From: Mesostigma viride
Taxonomy: Eukaryota > Streptophyta > Mesostigmatophyceae > Mesostigmatales > Mesostigmataceae
Reading direction: 5' to 3'
NCBI GenBank assembly: GCA_009746045.1
Contig: RPFO01000156.1
Coordinates: forward strand, 2,716,452 to 2,780,451
DNA length: 64,000 nucleotides
This document shows positions 53,373-64,000 of the stretch, piece after piece. How positions within the stretch are numbered: the first letter of the stretch is position 1; each line of letters begins with the position of its first letter. The notes below the pieces were generated by a model, which searched no databases, was not told the origin of the DNA, and was given only the letters and a program-made list of their open reading frames with translations. The position numbers and the translations under genes were made by a program.

Positions 53373-54050
53373 TACTCGGTCCCGTAGGTTACGGCGTCGT
53401 ATGCTTCTCGCGTACACTACCGGTACTACAATCATGTCGCTATGTCGTTCTGAATTGCAGTACGCATGTCACTTATCAGAATTTCACTTTGATTTCACTT
53501 ATCATTTCGGTCAACCTAACCCCTAACACCCATTTACCCGGGGGAAAAAAATGAATGGCATTTGCAGCAAGGCTCATGCAAGACGAGTTCCTATTTCATA
53601 AAAATTTTCATTATTAAATGCAGGATTACATGTCATGCACAAAAATCCAACGCCTTCACAGAAAATAGCATATCAAGTCTTCTGACGACAATATCAAGTC
53701 AATATCAAATTCGTGGCTTCTCTTCGTGGCTTGAAATACTGTTTCCATGCGGTGCTTAGGACAGCTCCGGGGATGTCGGCACCGCACAGAAGCTCCATCC
53801 GGGAGCAAGTGCGCCGGGGGAAGATGTTGTACATCCAGAGCTCGATATGTGCGGGAAGCCGTCGTGTTGGAAACCGAGGTGTCTGCACATAATTCCGCGC
53901 GCAGGCAGCTTGTGCCTTTACGGGGGAAGACCTGCGACACAAAAACCGTGTCCGGACAATGCAATACGGAGAAATGGCAACGGCAGATGGAGTCGGCTAA
54001 GGCCGCTTGTAAGGAAAGTGATTTTTAATGCACGAATAAATGTATAATGC
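53373..54050. other. Unassigned stretch
   Basis: Open frames of about 90 codons occur on both strands (53,694-53,942 minus; 53,747-54,028 plus) without a recognisable domain. No call is made. Confidence 0.3.
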
Positions 54051-54089
54051 ATGCTACATCGCCATCGCTTGGGCGGTGAAAAGACAAGG

Positions 54090-54950
54090 ACCAACCACAT
54101 GCCCCCACCTACCCTTCGTGCATCCCGCCCTTGACGAGGCACAACCATGTGCCCCCACCTACCCTTTGTGCGTCCCTCCCTTGACAAGAAACAAGCACGT
54201 GCACCTATCTAACCTTTGTGCATCCCTTCCTTGGCAAGGAACAAGCACACCCACCCACCTACTCCACATGCATCCCTCCCTTGACAAGGAACAAGCACGA
54301 TCACCCAGCTACCCACTAGCACGGCAGCAAGGCAGACCTTACAATGGCAAGTGATGTTTATCGGTAGAAACTGTTAGACAACTAGCAAACGAGCCAGCCG
54401 GTGAAGAGCAAGGCACGCATGCAAGGAATTTGTCGTTGCCTATGTCTACGCTTGTGTTTGTCACTGCCGTTGAAATCTGCATTTGCATCAGCAGGCCCGA
54501 TCGAACTCCATGTCGCCACCCGCATTTCCACTTATACTTCACGGCCCCTTATTCTTCTCTTGTGCCTGCCTTTGCCCTAACTGTTACCCTAGCATCTGCC
54601 CTTGCCCCTATCCTTTGATCCCCAGTGTTTGCCGTTGCCCTCATCCTTTCCCTAGTGCCTGCCCTTGTCTTCATCTTTTCCCTTGTGCCTGCCCTTGCCC
54701 TTGTCCGTTCCCTCGTGCTTGACTTGTCCTAATCTCTTTCCCTTGCGCCTGCCCTTGCCCTTATCCGCTTCCCTTGTGCCTGCCCCTGCCCTTGCCCTTG
54801 TCATTTCCCTTGAGCCTGCCCTTTTGGCAAGCACAAGTGCCTTTGTCCTTTCCTTGGCCTTGTGCTTGCTCTTCCAGTTTCCCTTTCCTTTGCTCGTGCG
54901 GTTGCCTTTGCTCTTACCCGGGTGCTTGCCCTTGCCGTTTGCAAGCTGCA
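54090..54950. repeat. Minisatellites: ACAAGCAC...CCCTCCCTTGAC and TGCCCTTGCCC types
   Basis: About five units of roughly 45-50 bp (54,090-54,310), then pyrimidine-rich CCTGCCCTTG-type repeats (54,540-54,940). Low-complexity ORFs here are not genes. Confidence 0.7.
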
Positions 54951-55660
54951 TTATTGTCTTAGCAAGCTAGCAAGTGCAAACTGGCACTGAGCCAGAAATG
55001 CAAGCAAAGCAGCCAGTGTAAATAAGGATGGACGGGAACAGTAGAAAGCTAGGGGTGGCAACGGTGCTAGAGCTCATGGCAACAAGGTGGTCCCATTCTT
55101 GCTGCATTGGGTGCGTTGCGTGGGTGGGATATTGCGAGAGGGGGACATTCTTGCCTTGGTTGTGTTTTCACATGCACCCGGTGCTTGAATTTATGCGTGC
55201 AAGGGTGGCTGGTATCCCAACCAACAGCCTAAGAGGAAAAAGAGTGCTTAGAAAGCAAGAATGACTTAATGTTGGTAATAGCAGTGGCGGCAGCAAAAAC
55301 TGTTGTTATAGATGCAAGCTACAACACTGCGGATGGTTTCTCACACTAATGTGGATAATGATAATGCATGCCACTTAACGGGACCATATAAACCACAACA
55401 AGAATAAATCGTGAGAGCAAAAGAAAGGGGAGTACAAAATGGCCGGCTTACCTAGCTACAGCAAAAAAATTACATGAAAAACAAGATAACTCACCTTTGT
55501 CGCAGCAGTGACCATATCAGACAGCTCACAAAAACTTGTTGATCCTTGAAACTTCCTGCTTGAAGGCAGCCACCAACGGTCTGGAGTTTTCACCCCAGTC
55601 CTTCTCAACAGCCAAGGAAAAGGGAAAGAGAGAGGAGGGGTGCGGGAGGGACAAGAGAGC
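54951..55660. other. Gene-free stretch
   Basis: No domain, RNA gene or repeat family recognised. Confidence 0.4.
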
Positions 55661-55671
55661 GGGGGGTGGGA

Positions 55672-55849
<178 letters not shown>

Positions 55850-55859
55850 AGAAGTGCGG

Positions 55860-56850
55860 GTGGGGGTGGGAGAGGTGGGATGGAAGATTCACTACGTTAG
55901 CAGGCGACTAAACTGCTACAATGACACAAAACCACGGAGCTAGGCCCTTAACTCCATCAGATCAGAGTGAAAACCCATGTTGAAACTGGGACAAATGCCA
56001 TTAGAATGTTACTATGACCGTGGCTAGTAAACGTGAATTGACACCCAGGTTGTGACTTCAACGATTGGAGGCAACCTTGCCAAGTCTCCCAAATGCAGTC
56101 GGCTAGACAAGCTTCACAAAAAACGCAGCAAACATGTTAACGTTGCTAATATTCCAACGACGCGCATCCGCAGTCCGGCTGCCAATGAAGTCTTCTTGGT
56201 CGCCAGCTGTGCACAGAGGAGTAACCGCTAGAGACGCCAATTTGCGAACAACTCATTACAATTACAAAGCGCAGGAAGCAGATGGCTATGCATCAACAAT
56301 TACTTCCGCTCGCCCTCGTATTTTGCCAGGTCTATCTGCCCAAACTGGGTAAATGTTTTGCGATCGGTGAAATTGGCACTCTAGTGACTTACTTTCCCAG
56401 AAAGTGTCCATTCACACGACAACCGACTCACGCTCACACGTCGTGAGGAGTTGCCGATAGGATAAAGAAGCCGAACGATGAATTGCTGTACATAAATGCC
56501 ACGCTAACGGCGTCGTGAACTGACTTCTTGCAATCACGATTAAAGTGCCCGGCCCAACAACAAATTGGCGACACACGACCCCGCAACTGGAAAAGAATTC
56601 TGGCCACATTGATATACATCGGTTTGATAAATTAAAACCTCGCATTCGGTTCTGGCTAGCCTCAAACGCATGCGCCTTGAAACCTTTCTCCTCCTGGCGG
56701 CCACAGTTTCTCGGTTCTCTTGTTCCGTTGGTCGTGCCGCTAGCGTGCCACCCGCTCCAGTCCCTAAAATTCAAATTCGTGTTGTTCGAGAAAACGTTGT
56801 CGGGTCGGCGACGGCACGATGCCGGGCCGGGCTGCATGGGCCATGGAGGG
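55860..56850. other. Unassigned stretch with a weak zinc-knuckle-like remnant
   Basis: On the minus strand near 56,545 a frame reads CCWAGHFNRDCKK, resembling a CCHC knuckle with one misplaced Cys; possibly decayed gag. Otherwise nothing is recognised. Confidence 0.3.
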
Positions 56851-56851
56851 T

Positions 56852-57290
56852 GGTGGTACACAAATACCGTACAGGTGGTACACAACTGCAGCCAGGACAA
56901 CAGCCGGGCGCTGCGTACCTGCCGTGGGAAGGAGGGGGTGGTACACAAGTACCGTACAGGTGGTACACAACTGCAGCCAGCACAACAGCGAGTCGCTGCG
57001 TACCCGTGGGAAGGAGGGAGGTGGTACACAAAAACCGTACAGGTGGTACACAACTGCAGCCAGCACAACAGCGAGTCGCTGCGTACCTGCCGTGGGAAGG
57101 AGGGGGGTGGTACACAAATACCGTACAGGTGGTACACAACTGCAGCCAGCACAACAGCGAGTCGCTGCGTACCTGCCGTGGGAAGGAGGGAGGTGGTACA
57201 CAAAAACCGTACAGGTGGTACACAACTGCAGCCAGCACAACAGCGAGTCGCTGCGTACCTGCCGTGGGAAGGAGGGGGGTGCTACACAAA
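56852..57290. repeat. 85/86-bp minisatellite, about five units
   Basis: Unit contains GGTACACAAATACCGTACAG and GTGGTACACAACTGCAGCC. Starts at about 56,855, 56,940, 57,023, 57,109, 57,195 and 57,281. Because the length is not a multiple of three, several frames stay open on both strands. Confidence 0.9.
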
Positions 57291-57534
57291 TATCCGACCT
57301 ATATATTAGCGATAGCCGCCGCCTATTAAACAGGTCCTATTCATCACGAGCGTCAACGCCCCGTCATCGCCCCGTCATCGCCCGGCCGAGGGCCTTAACC
57401 TGTTAACTGTTTATTCGGAGTGATAGTCAACGACCTATACTACCAATAGCTGCCGCATTTCAAACATCGGTTTTTCATCGGGCCCGTCGAGGGCGATGAC
57501 GGTGACGGTCGTCACCGTCATCGCCCTCGACGGG
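57291..57534. repeat. CGTCATCGCCC repeat unit with palindrome, left of the hAT element
   Basis: Contains a hairpin of about 52 bp: CCCGTCGAGGGCGATGACGG (57,483 onward) pairs with its complement ending at 57,534. Its last 8 bp form the hAT target duplication. It is related to 61,667-62,150. Confidence 0.8.
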
Positions 57535-60500
57535 CAGTGTTTTTTTTAAGGTTTTCGCTACTAGTGGCGCTAGGCCACTTGTGGCGTTTCGAACTATGAA
57601 AACTTCAGTTTACTCGGCCAATGTGTGGCTTTAAGCCAATTAAAATTGGGCTTGGCACGGCCACGTGTGGCGGGCTGGCTTTTTGGTGCAGCAAATGACC
57701 CTGCCGGCAGTGGGGTCAGCGCGGCGCGGCGCCGTACTGGCTGTACACAAGGCGGGCGAGCGTCTCCGTCTCAGGCATCGGCGCCGGGCGCCGGCCGGGC
57801 CGCCGGCTGCCCGGCCTGCTGGCGGGCAGCCCCATTCTCATCATACTTCAATTGCACTTGTGTCTTCCTACTTAAATGAAAAGTATAAAAACCTATGAAG
57901 GTGTAGTGTTTACTAACGCGTTAAATAATGAGACTAAGGATGCATTATAGTTACCTAATTAGTTTCAGTCTACTATGAAGTGAGGTTACTCAGTCAAAAG
58001 TCAACTGAAAGTTAGTCAGCTCATAAGCTTCAGTAAGCGGCCGTACTAAATTTATGAAATCACTACGTCACGCGAGAATAAATTCAAAAAAAAGCACTGT
58101 GTGCTTTGAACTTACTTAATTTGTTGTATTGGCGCAGTATTACTTCTCACGACCGACTTAGTAATGTTTGGCTTCCTAGTTTCCGTGATTCCGTCATGAA
58201 CGAATAATAAGGATTATGGCTCATTCGCAATTGCTCATTGGTGGCCTCATCATTTTATTTAAAGTTCATTAATAATTACGCCCCTCTAAAAGCGAAGCCA
58301 TGACTAGCTTGCACACTTGACTACATGCCGATGGCGGGGACAATGTAAGCAATTACGTTGTCGTCAGAAGGCCGGGCAACAAACTTGAAAACGCTAGCTG
58401 CCCAAAATTTGAGATTCCGCGGAAAGCACAGAAAATAAGAAAACTTAGTAGCTAGCAGCAAGGAATCATATAAGCAATTATGTATTTAAGTAAGAACACT
58501 GCCGGTTGCGCGGCGGCCCTTCTCCGCAGACCACACTGCATATGCCGCCTGGATCGGCATGTCTTCGTATGAAGAGCTGCATGCAAAGATGCGGACCGCC
58601 ACGTTCAGATGGCGCTCGAGAAGGCGGTTGCGAATATCGCTCTTAATGAAATTCATGTGGCTGAACCTCCGCTCATTCTCCACGCTGGTAAGAGGGAGGA
58701 GCAGCATCAACTCTGCCAGCTGCAGATACGCCCCCACAAACTCGTGCATGAGCGGGTTGGTCAACAAAACCTTCCACAACGCCCTTGCGGACGTGTACTC
58801 CTGGCTGTTGCTCTTCATCATGAGCATAAAGGAGTCGAGCTGGTCATCCAGGAGGGACGGGGAAATCAGTGGGCCCACCTTCTTCCCATTCACCATGGTG
58901 ACCCCCACAGCAAACTTGCGCTTGAGCACCTGAACTTGTTTCTGCACCTCGGCCACGTCGCGCTCCTTCTCAGTCCACCAGCCTGGCTGCAAAATGGACA
59001 TCGCGGAGAGCAGACCGTTTGGTGGGAATCGGATATCGAAGTCGTCCAGCACCACCTTGGCCGCAGCGGTAGCCTGCTCCTGCGCAGCAATTACGCGGAG
59101 TCTGAACTCCTCCTCCGTGACACTTGCCACTGAAACGTAGCGAGCCCGAGAACCCGAGGCCTCGTGCACCGTTTGACATGTTACCGGGTGTTCCATTTCC
59201 TGGCAGTTGCGGAAAACCTCGCCGCGGTCGGTGAGAAAGGGTGACGTGTCGGCATCCAAGTCTATAAACCCCTTCCAGAGGGTCCCAGTGAACACCTTGG
59301 GCCCTTCCACATACTCATCACGGATTGTTGTCTTGCAGTCCTCGATCGCATGGGCAAGGGTGTCGAGCTGCAGGTCCTGCTGCTGGCACTGCTTGACCAA
59401 GAAATTCATGGCATCCAGCATGCGCGCGAACACGACCACCCCGAGCTGGGTGTCAATGTCCAGCATGTTGGCTAGCAAGTCCTGTGCTGCTGCCATTTGC
59501 TCCACTTCCTTGTGTTGGTAGGTGGCCAAGCACATGGCGATCGCAGGATACTCAATGCGGAACGTGTTGAGGCACCCCTGCACGCTAAGCCAGCGTGTGT
59601 CGGACACGCGCTGCAGCTTCCGGCCACCCGTGCCCAGCATCCCCTGCCACATCTTCAGTTGCTCTGACTTCATGGCTGAGTGCGCCACCCAGTTGTGTGC
59701 TGACTTGAGGATTGACTCCACCCGCGCAAACAAGGAGTTCCCCTTGAGCTCGTTCGCTATCAGGCTGAGCTTGTGCGGCGCGCAGTGCATGGGCACGAGG
59801 AAGGGTGCATTGCTCATCAAGAGCTTCTTCCCGACACCCTTCCGCTGCCCCATCATCACCGATGCCCCATCTGACCCGAAGCCAACCAGCTTCACCACGA
59901 GCTGATCGTCCGTGATTCCGAGCATGCCTCGCATTACTATGCACAGCTCGTTGTGCAGGGAGAGGGCGTCCACCGCAGTCACCTTTTTTAGCGTGACAAA
60001 CTCCTGCTGCTTTATTCCATCCTCCACAAAAGCCACCTCCACCGACATGAATTCTACGTTATCATTGGCCTTGGACTCATCGACGGTGACCGCGACATAC
60101 CTAGCCGCGGCGACCCTTGCCTTAAGGTCAGCAAGCAACACGGCATCCAACGCCTCCGCCATCTCCCAACCTGAGCCGTCAGTCCAATGGTGGGAGGGGA
60201 GCGCGTCCCTCATCTCCTCGTATTCGCAAAGGAGCGTTGGCAGCGACTCATAATCAGTCATAGGCTTACCCTTCGCCAGGGTGTACGCCATCGCCTTGAA
60301 CTGCTTGAGCTTAAGTCGGTCGGACTTGCTCAGCTGACCAGGGGGGGGGCAAACTCGCCCATGACCGTCTGCCTCTGCCGGCTCTGCGTGCTCCTCTCCT
60401 CCCCTGAATACACCCGCAGGCACTCGCTCTTCTCCTTCGCAATGGCGGCCACGTGAGAGTCAGCCACAACGTGTGTCTTGAAAGTGTCGATCTTGAAAAC

Positions 60501-61658
60501 CTTGGTCCCCCTACCCAGCCCGATGGTGACCTTGGCATCACGGCAAGGGCCGCAGTATGCTTCGTCCTTCTCTTCGTCATAGCGCAACCATGGGAAACGC
60601 AGCCCCCATTCGGGTTTCCACTTCCTATTGGCATCCGCGCCCTTCCAATCCCTCTTGGCAGGTGGCGCTACGAAAATGGAAAGCAGCACCAAGGAAATGA
60701 GGGGCGCATCACATCCATTCGAAGGCACATCGGACCCCACTTCCCCGTCCATGACCTTAATGCTGACCTTGATGTAGTTCGCGTCTGCCCCTATCACCTC
60801 GGGATGTTCGGGCGCCCCCTCACTCTCTACCCGCCGAGCAGCAGCCCGCGTCTCCTTCGACCTAAGCCTTTTCGCCTCCTCGGGAGCGATCTCTACCGTC
60901 GCCTTGGTTTTCCCAACGACAATGGAGGCTCCATTCGGACCTGGAAAGATTGGTTTGCATCGCATTCCGGCTGGGAGGGCCAAAGGCTTCCGGCCAAGCC
61001 CGGTGCCATAAAACACACTATTTCTTCTCTCTCCTCCCCTCACTACCTGCGGCGGCCCAGGTGGCCTAAACGGCCCAGCGTCTGCCATGGATTTTTCCTA
61101 CTTGGTAAATTAACAACAACGATTACTAGTGCCGAAAGTCGAAACACATTAGTCAATGCAGTATGGCTGGCGAGTGACTTAATACTGAGGCGCCAGGCCG
61201 CCACTCGCCAGCTGTTATATGAGCCAGCTGTCGTGAAAATGCAGTTAATGAAATGCACACAAGCTGCAGTCTGCACAGTGCACTCTCCGTGCTCTGGTCT
61301 CGGGCAGCGGGCCACTTGCCACTTGGCACTTGGCCGCCGGCCGGGCTCTACGTACTGTACATGCACTATGCAGTCAGTCAGTCATAGTAGTACTCATAGT
61401 AGTAGTCTAGTACTAGGGAGGCTTGTGGCGGAACGCCGACCGGAAGACCGGCTGACACCGCCAATTGTGGCGTAACCTGTACTAGAGTAAACTTCAGGCA
61501 CGGCCACCCTGTGGCGAAACGAAACTACGAAGTAGAACAGCACGGCCAAATTGTGGCTTCTTGGGAGCCCTGTCAAAGTGGGTGGCAACGCCACATTTTG
61601 CCAAAAAAAGTGCCACACCGCCACATTTGGCGGTGTATCGCCACTAAAAAAAACACTG
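57535..61658 (-). mobile_element. hAT DNA transposon (4,124 bp) with perfect 8-bp target duplication
   Basis: TCGACGGG is present at 57,527-57,534 and 61,659-61,666. Terminal inverted repeats are a perfect 14 bp, CAGTG followed by eight T and A. Subterminal GGCCA...TGTGGC motifs recur at both ends (about 57,565-57,670 and 61,425-61,635), like hAT transposase binding sites. It carries one transposase on the minus strand. It is inserted at the foot of a palindromic repeat. Confidence 0.92.
58486..61088 (-). pseudogene. hAT transposase, single frameshift in a G9 run
   Basis: First frame 61,088-60,330 (252 aa): Arg/Pro-rich start and a TTF/BED-like zinc finger (Cys179, Cys182, His206, His212). 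Second frame from about 60,350 to 58,486: RNase H-like core with VTVDES (Asp115 of the 645-aa frame), GFGSDGASVM (Asp185), and CAPHKLSLIANEL. The C-terminal hAT dimerisation region is LLPLTSVENERRFSHMNFIK and following. The frames overlap at 60,330-60,423 and meet at nine G (60,341-60,349, plus strand), a likely 1-nt indel. Without it the protein would be about 870 aa, typical for the superfamily. Confidence 0.85.
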
Positions 61659-61666
61659 TCGACGGG

Positions 61667-62150
61667 CCAACATCTAAACTCTTCTCTTAATCAACAATCT
61701 ATATTACCAATAGCCGCCGCCTATCAAACAGATCCTATTCATCACGCGCGTCAACGCCCCGTCATCGCCCCGTCATCGCCCCGTGATCGCCATGCCGAGC
61801 CAGCCGAGGGCCAACCTCTTAACTCTTTACATTTGTATTCGGAGTAGTAGTCAACGACCTATATTACCAATAGCCGCCGCATATCAAAAAGGTCGTATTC
61901 ATGACGCCCGTCGAGGGCGATGACGGTGACGCCGTCACCGTCATCGCCCACGGGCCAACATCTAAACTCTTCTCTTAATCAACAATCTATATTACCAATA
62001 GCCGCCGCCTGTCAAACAGATCCTATTCATCACGCGCGTCAACGCCCCGTCATCGCCCCGTCATCGCCCCGTCATCGCTCCGTGATCGCCATGCCGACTG
62101 CCGAGGGCCAACCTCTTAACTCTTTATTCGGAGTAATAGTTAACTGCCGG
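61667..62150. repeat. Tandem CGTCATCGCCC-rich repeats with palindrome
   Basis: Two units of about 200-290 bp sharing CAATCTATATTACCAATAGC and CATCACGCGCGTCAACGCCC. A palindrome (GGGCGATGACGGTGACGCCG and its complement, about 61,909-61,952) lies between them. Confidence 0.8.
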
Positions 62151-63269
62151 CATTGCCATACAAGAAGAAGCTCTCGATCCTAGGTATAGACTACCTCGGG
62201 TATCATCATCGTAATTGCTAGCATCGAGATCATTCATACCTACCGACGATGGCCAGCTTCAAAAGAAAAATGTCGACCAACAGACAGGACCTATCGCCGG
62301 GAACCCTCAAGGCAATAAGGGCGAGACAGGCTTTCACCGTTAAGTAAAGTTGTCCACATCGTGCTAAGGAATTTGTGCTAATCTATGAGTACCTATATGG
62401 ACACTTTGTCGCATTTTTTACATGGCAAATAAGCGATGTATGTGTCATGTAGGCTGCCATTGGTGCATGCATGCATGGGCCAGCAATGATGGTCAGAGGT
62501 ACATTGTGCCTATGAGATAACCATCGATTTGTTGATCAGCAAGTGATTCATTACGTGAGACAACAATATGTTTGGGGGCTAAGCTTCTTACATTGGTCAC
62601 ATGGCCCGCCATAATTGTTTTCTTATGTGTTTAAGGTTAGGGCTCTGTTCATGACTGAACGTCATGAACGCGCTCTATTCATGACATTGATTAATTGATT
62701 TTAATTAGTCTCATGTCCATGTTGGGGGACCGGGATCTCTGAATTCCCCAAAGAAGATATAGTGGAAGTCCCCCAAGACGTCAATATCCGTCAAGACGTC
62801 AATAACTACATGTATGTCCACAGCTCAGCTAGTAGTCTAAAATATGGGCCTCGAGCTAATCTTGCACGCAAGCAATGCCTATCATCAAGGATGAATTAAT
62901 GCCTATCAACAAGGAGACAATCATGCTTGTTAAATTTCCTAGGACCCACAACTGGGGGGTCGTAGTCTTTGACAATGTCCGCCTGGGCAACGCTACTAAT
63001 CCTACATATCCGAGGTCCCATGTATGAATAAGAGGGGTTGAGCGGATGACGCCAACAGTGTCTGTGCTCTGCATGTCAGCTAAAATCATATCGCGGAGAC
63101 AAACATATGGCGGTATGTCCAATGTTGGCCACTGCGTCGCCTAACAGGTTCTTACATGGTCGGCAAGGGCCTGACCATGTAAGAAGATATCTCCCTGGCT
63201 GGCCAGTCCACAAGGAACCAGCACAGACCTCATCTGAATCAACCTGATTAATTAACTAACTACTTAATT
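62151..63269. other. Gene-free stretch with P1-like fragments
   Basis: ATG at 62,249 opens a 32-codon basic frame with no recognised homology. CAACAAGGAGACAATCATGC at 62,908 resembles P1. Nothing else is recognised. Confidence 0.35.
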
Positions 63270-63325
63270 CATTTATTAAACTCATGCCCCCATTAGGGAG
63301 TCAAGGAGCATTAGCTAACCCCGAT
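63270..63325 (-). mobile_element. LINE-2 3'-end fragment
   Basis: Hairpin CATTAGGGAGTCAAGGAGC and CTAACCCCGAT, matching 36,590-36,622. It continues after the nested insertion at 63,614 into the TGGA array. Confidence 0.6.
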
Positions 63326-63613
63326 TAATTAATTAATTAATTAATTAAACACGTGCTCCTGTTGGGGAGTCACGGAGCACCGAAGTGCTTTTAATCCCTG
63401 TATGTGCACAACAGGAGAAAGGGCAGAGACCCCCAGTCTCCTTCATGCCTAAGGCATGCCACAGCTGCATTCGGGAACGCTAGCTAAACGGACACGCTAA
63501 CGATCCGGCAATCTGTGGGTGCAATAAGACCCATGTGAGCATGGCATAACACTAGGAGCGTGGGCAAGTAATCTCATCATAGCCAGGACGTAGCATGGCT
63601 GTACTAGGACTAT
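63326..63613 (-). mobile_element. 5'-truncated ORF1-B LINE (288 bp) with 8-bp target duplication
   Basis: Only 3' UTR, hairpin (GCTCCTGTTGGGGAGTCACGG near 63,356) and TTAA tail are present; sequence matches 30,887-31,180. ACCCCGAT is duplicated at 63,318-63,325 and 63,614-63,621. Confidence 0.8.
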
Positions 63614-63621
63614 ACCCCGAT

Positions 63622-64000
63622 CAATGGATGGATGGATGGATGGATGGATGGATGGATGGATGGATGGATGGATGGATGGATGGATGGATGGATGGATGGA
63701 TGGATGGATGGATGGATGGATGGATGGATGGATGGATGGATGGATGGATGGATGGATGGATGGATGGATGGATGGATGGATGGATGGATGGATGGATGGA
63801 TGGATGGATGGATGGATGGATGGATGGATGGATGGATGGATGGATGGATGGATGGATGGATGGATGGATGGATGGATGGATGGATGGATGGATGGATGGA
63901 TGGATGGATGGATGGATGGATGGATGGATGGATGGATGGATGGATGGATGGATGGATGGATGGATGGATGGATGGATGGATGGATGGATGGATGGATGGA
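63622..64000. repeat. (TGGA)n array, at least 93 copies, running off the window
   Basis: Pure tetranucleotide. The LINE-2 UTR carries 3-4 copies of the same GGAT unit at the matching place (36,622), so this is an expansion inside that UTR. Confidence 0.95.

Noticed and set aside
56412-57406. Several long Cys/Thr/Tyr-rich frames open on both strands
   Set aside because: An 85/86-bp minisatellite keeps several frames open; no domain, and overlapping frames on both strands argue against coding.
63622-64000. Telomere at the window end
   Set aside because: TGGA is not a known telomere repeat and matches an internal LINE-2 UTR motif; the array simply reaches the window limit.

Overview
This window looks like nuclear DNA of a green alga (chlorophyte lineage). 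The evidence is a spliced succinate dehydrogenase flavoprotein gene of plant type, GT-AG introns, GC-rich exons, and TGTAA 3'-end signals about 185 nt after two stop codons. I cannot name the species. Few host genes are present: a WW-domain membrane protein running in from the left edge (2-607), a closely spaced pair on the minus strand (15,897-17,487), and the 12-exon SDHA gene (18,254-29,372). Almost everything else is transposons nested in each other, plus tandem repeats.

Layout. 1.3-14.8 kb: LINE debris with a stack of nested insertions. A second-type ORF1 element lies at about 6.06-12.4 kb. It is interrupted by a 2.7-kb TTAA element carrying a PHD-finger ORF, by a palindromic repeat that itself holds a short interspersed element (SINE), and by a truncated ORF1 element; it ends in a 0.66-kb (AAAT)n tail. 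15.9-29.4 kb: the host gene island. A 49-aa ATP-synthase-subunit-e-like gene and a 141-aa conserved gene lie 51 nt apart and appear to share one 3'-end signal, so they may form one bicistronic transcript. Divergently across 0.77 kb lies SDHA, whose introns are full of minisatellites. 29.8-40.1 kb: more LINEs, including a complete 2.0-kb ORF1-only unit and a second TTAA element. 40-44 kb: repeats and unassigned DNA. 44.0-51.8 kb: a Ty3/gypsy-type retrotransposon. 52-57.5 kb: repeats and minisatellites. 57.5-61.7 kb: a hAT DNA transposon with perfect TIR ends and an 8-bp target duplication. 61.7-64 kb: repeats ending in a (TGGA)n array that runs off the window.

Two systems stand out. First, the Ty3/gypsy element encodes gag, protease, a C5-cytosine DNA methyltransferase domain between protease and reverse transcriptase, RT, RNase H and integrase, and a PHD finger after the integrase. 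It therefore carries an apparent chromatin writer and reader; the methyltransferase is broken by frameshifts in this copy. Second, the LINEs appear to be split. Complete 2.0-kb units with their own target-site duplications encode only an ORF1p-like protein, yet end in the same 3' hairpin and AT-rich microsatellite tail as the RT-encoding elements. This suggests a shared or parasitised retrotransposition machinery, comparable in layout to mammalian half-LINE (HAL1) elements.

Many transposon ORFs are broken by 1-nt or few-nt shifts, often at homopolymers. Whether this is decay or residual assembly error cannot be told from one sequence.
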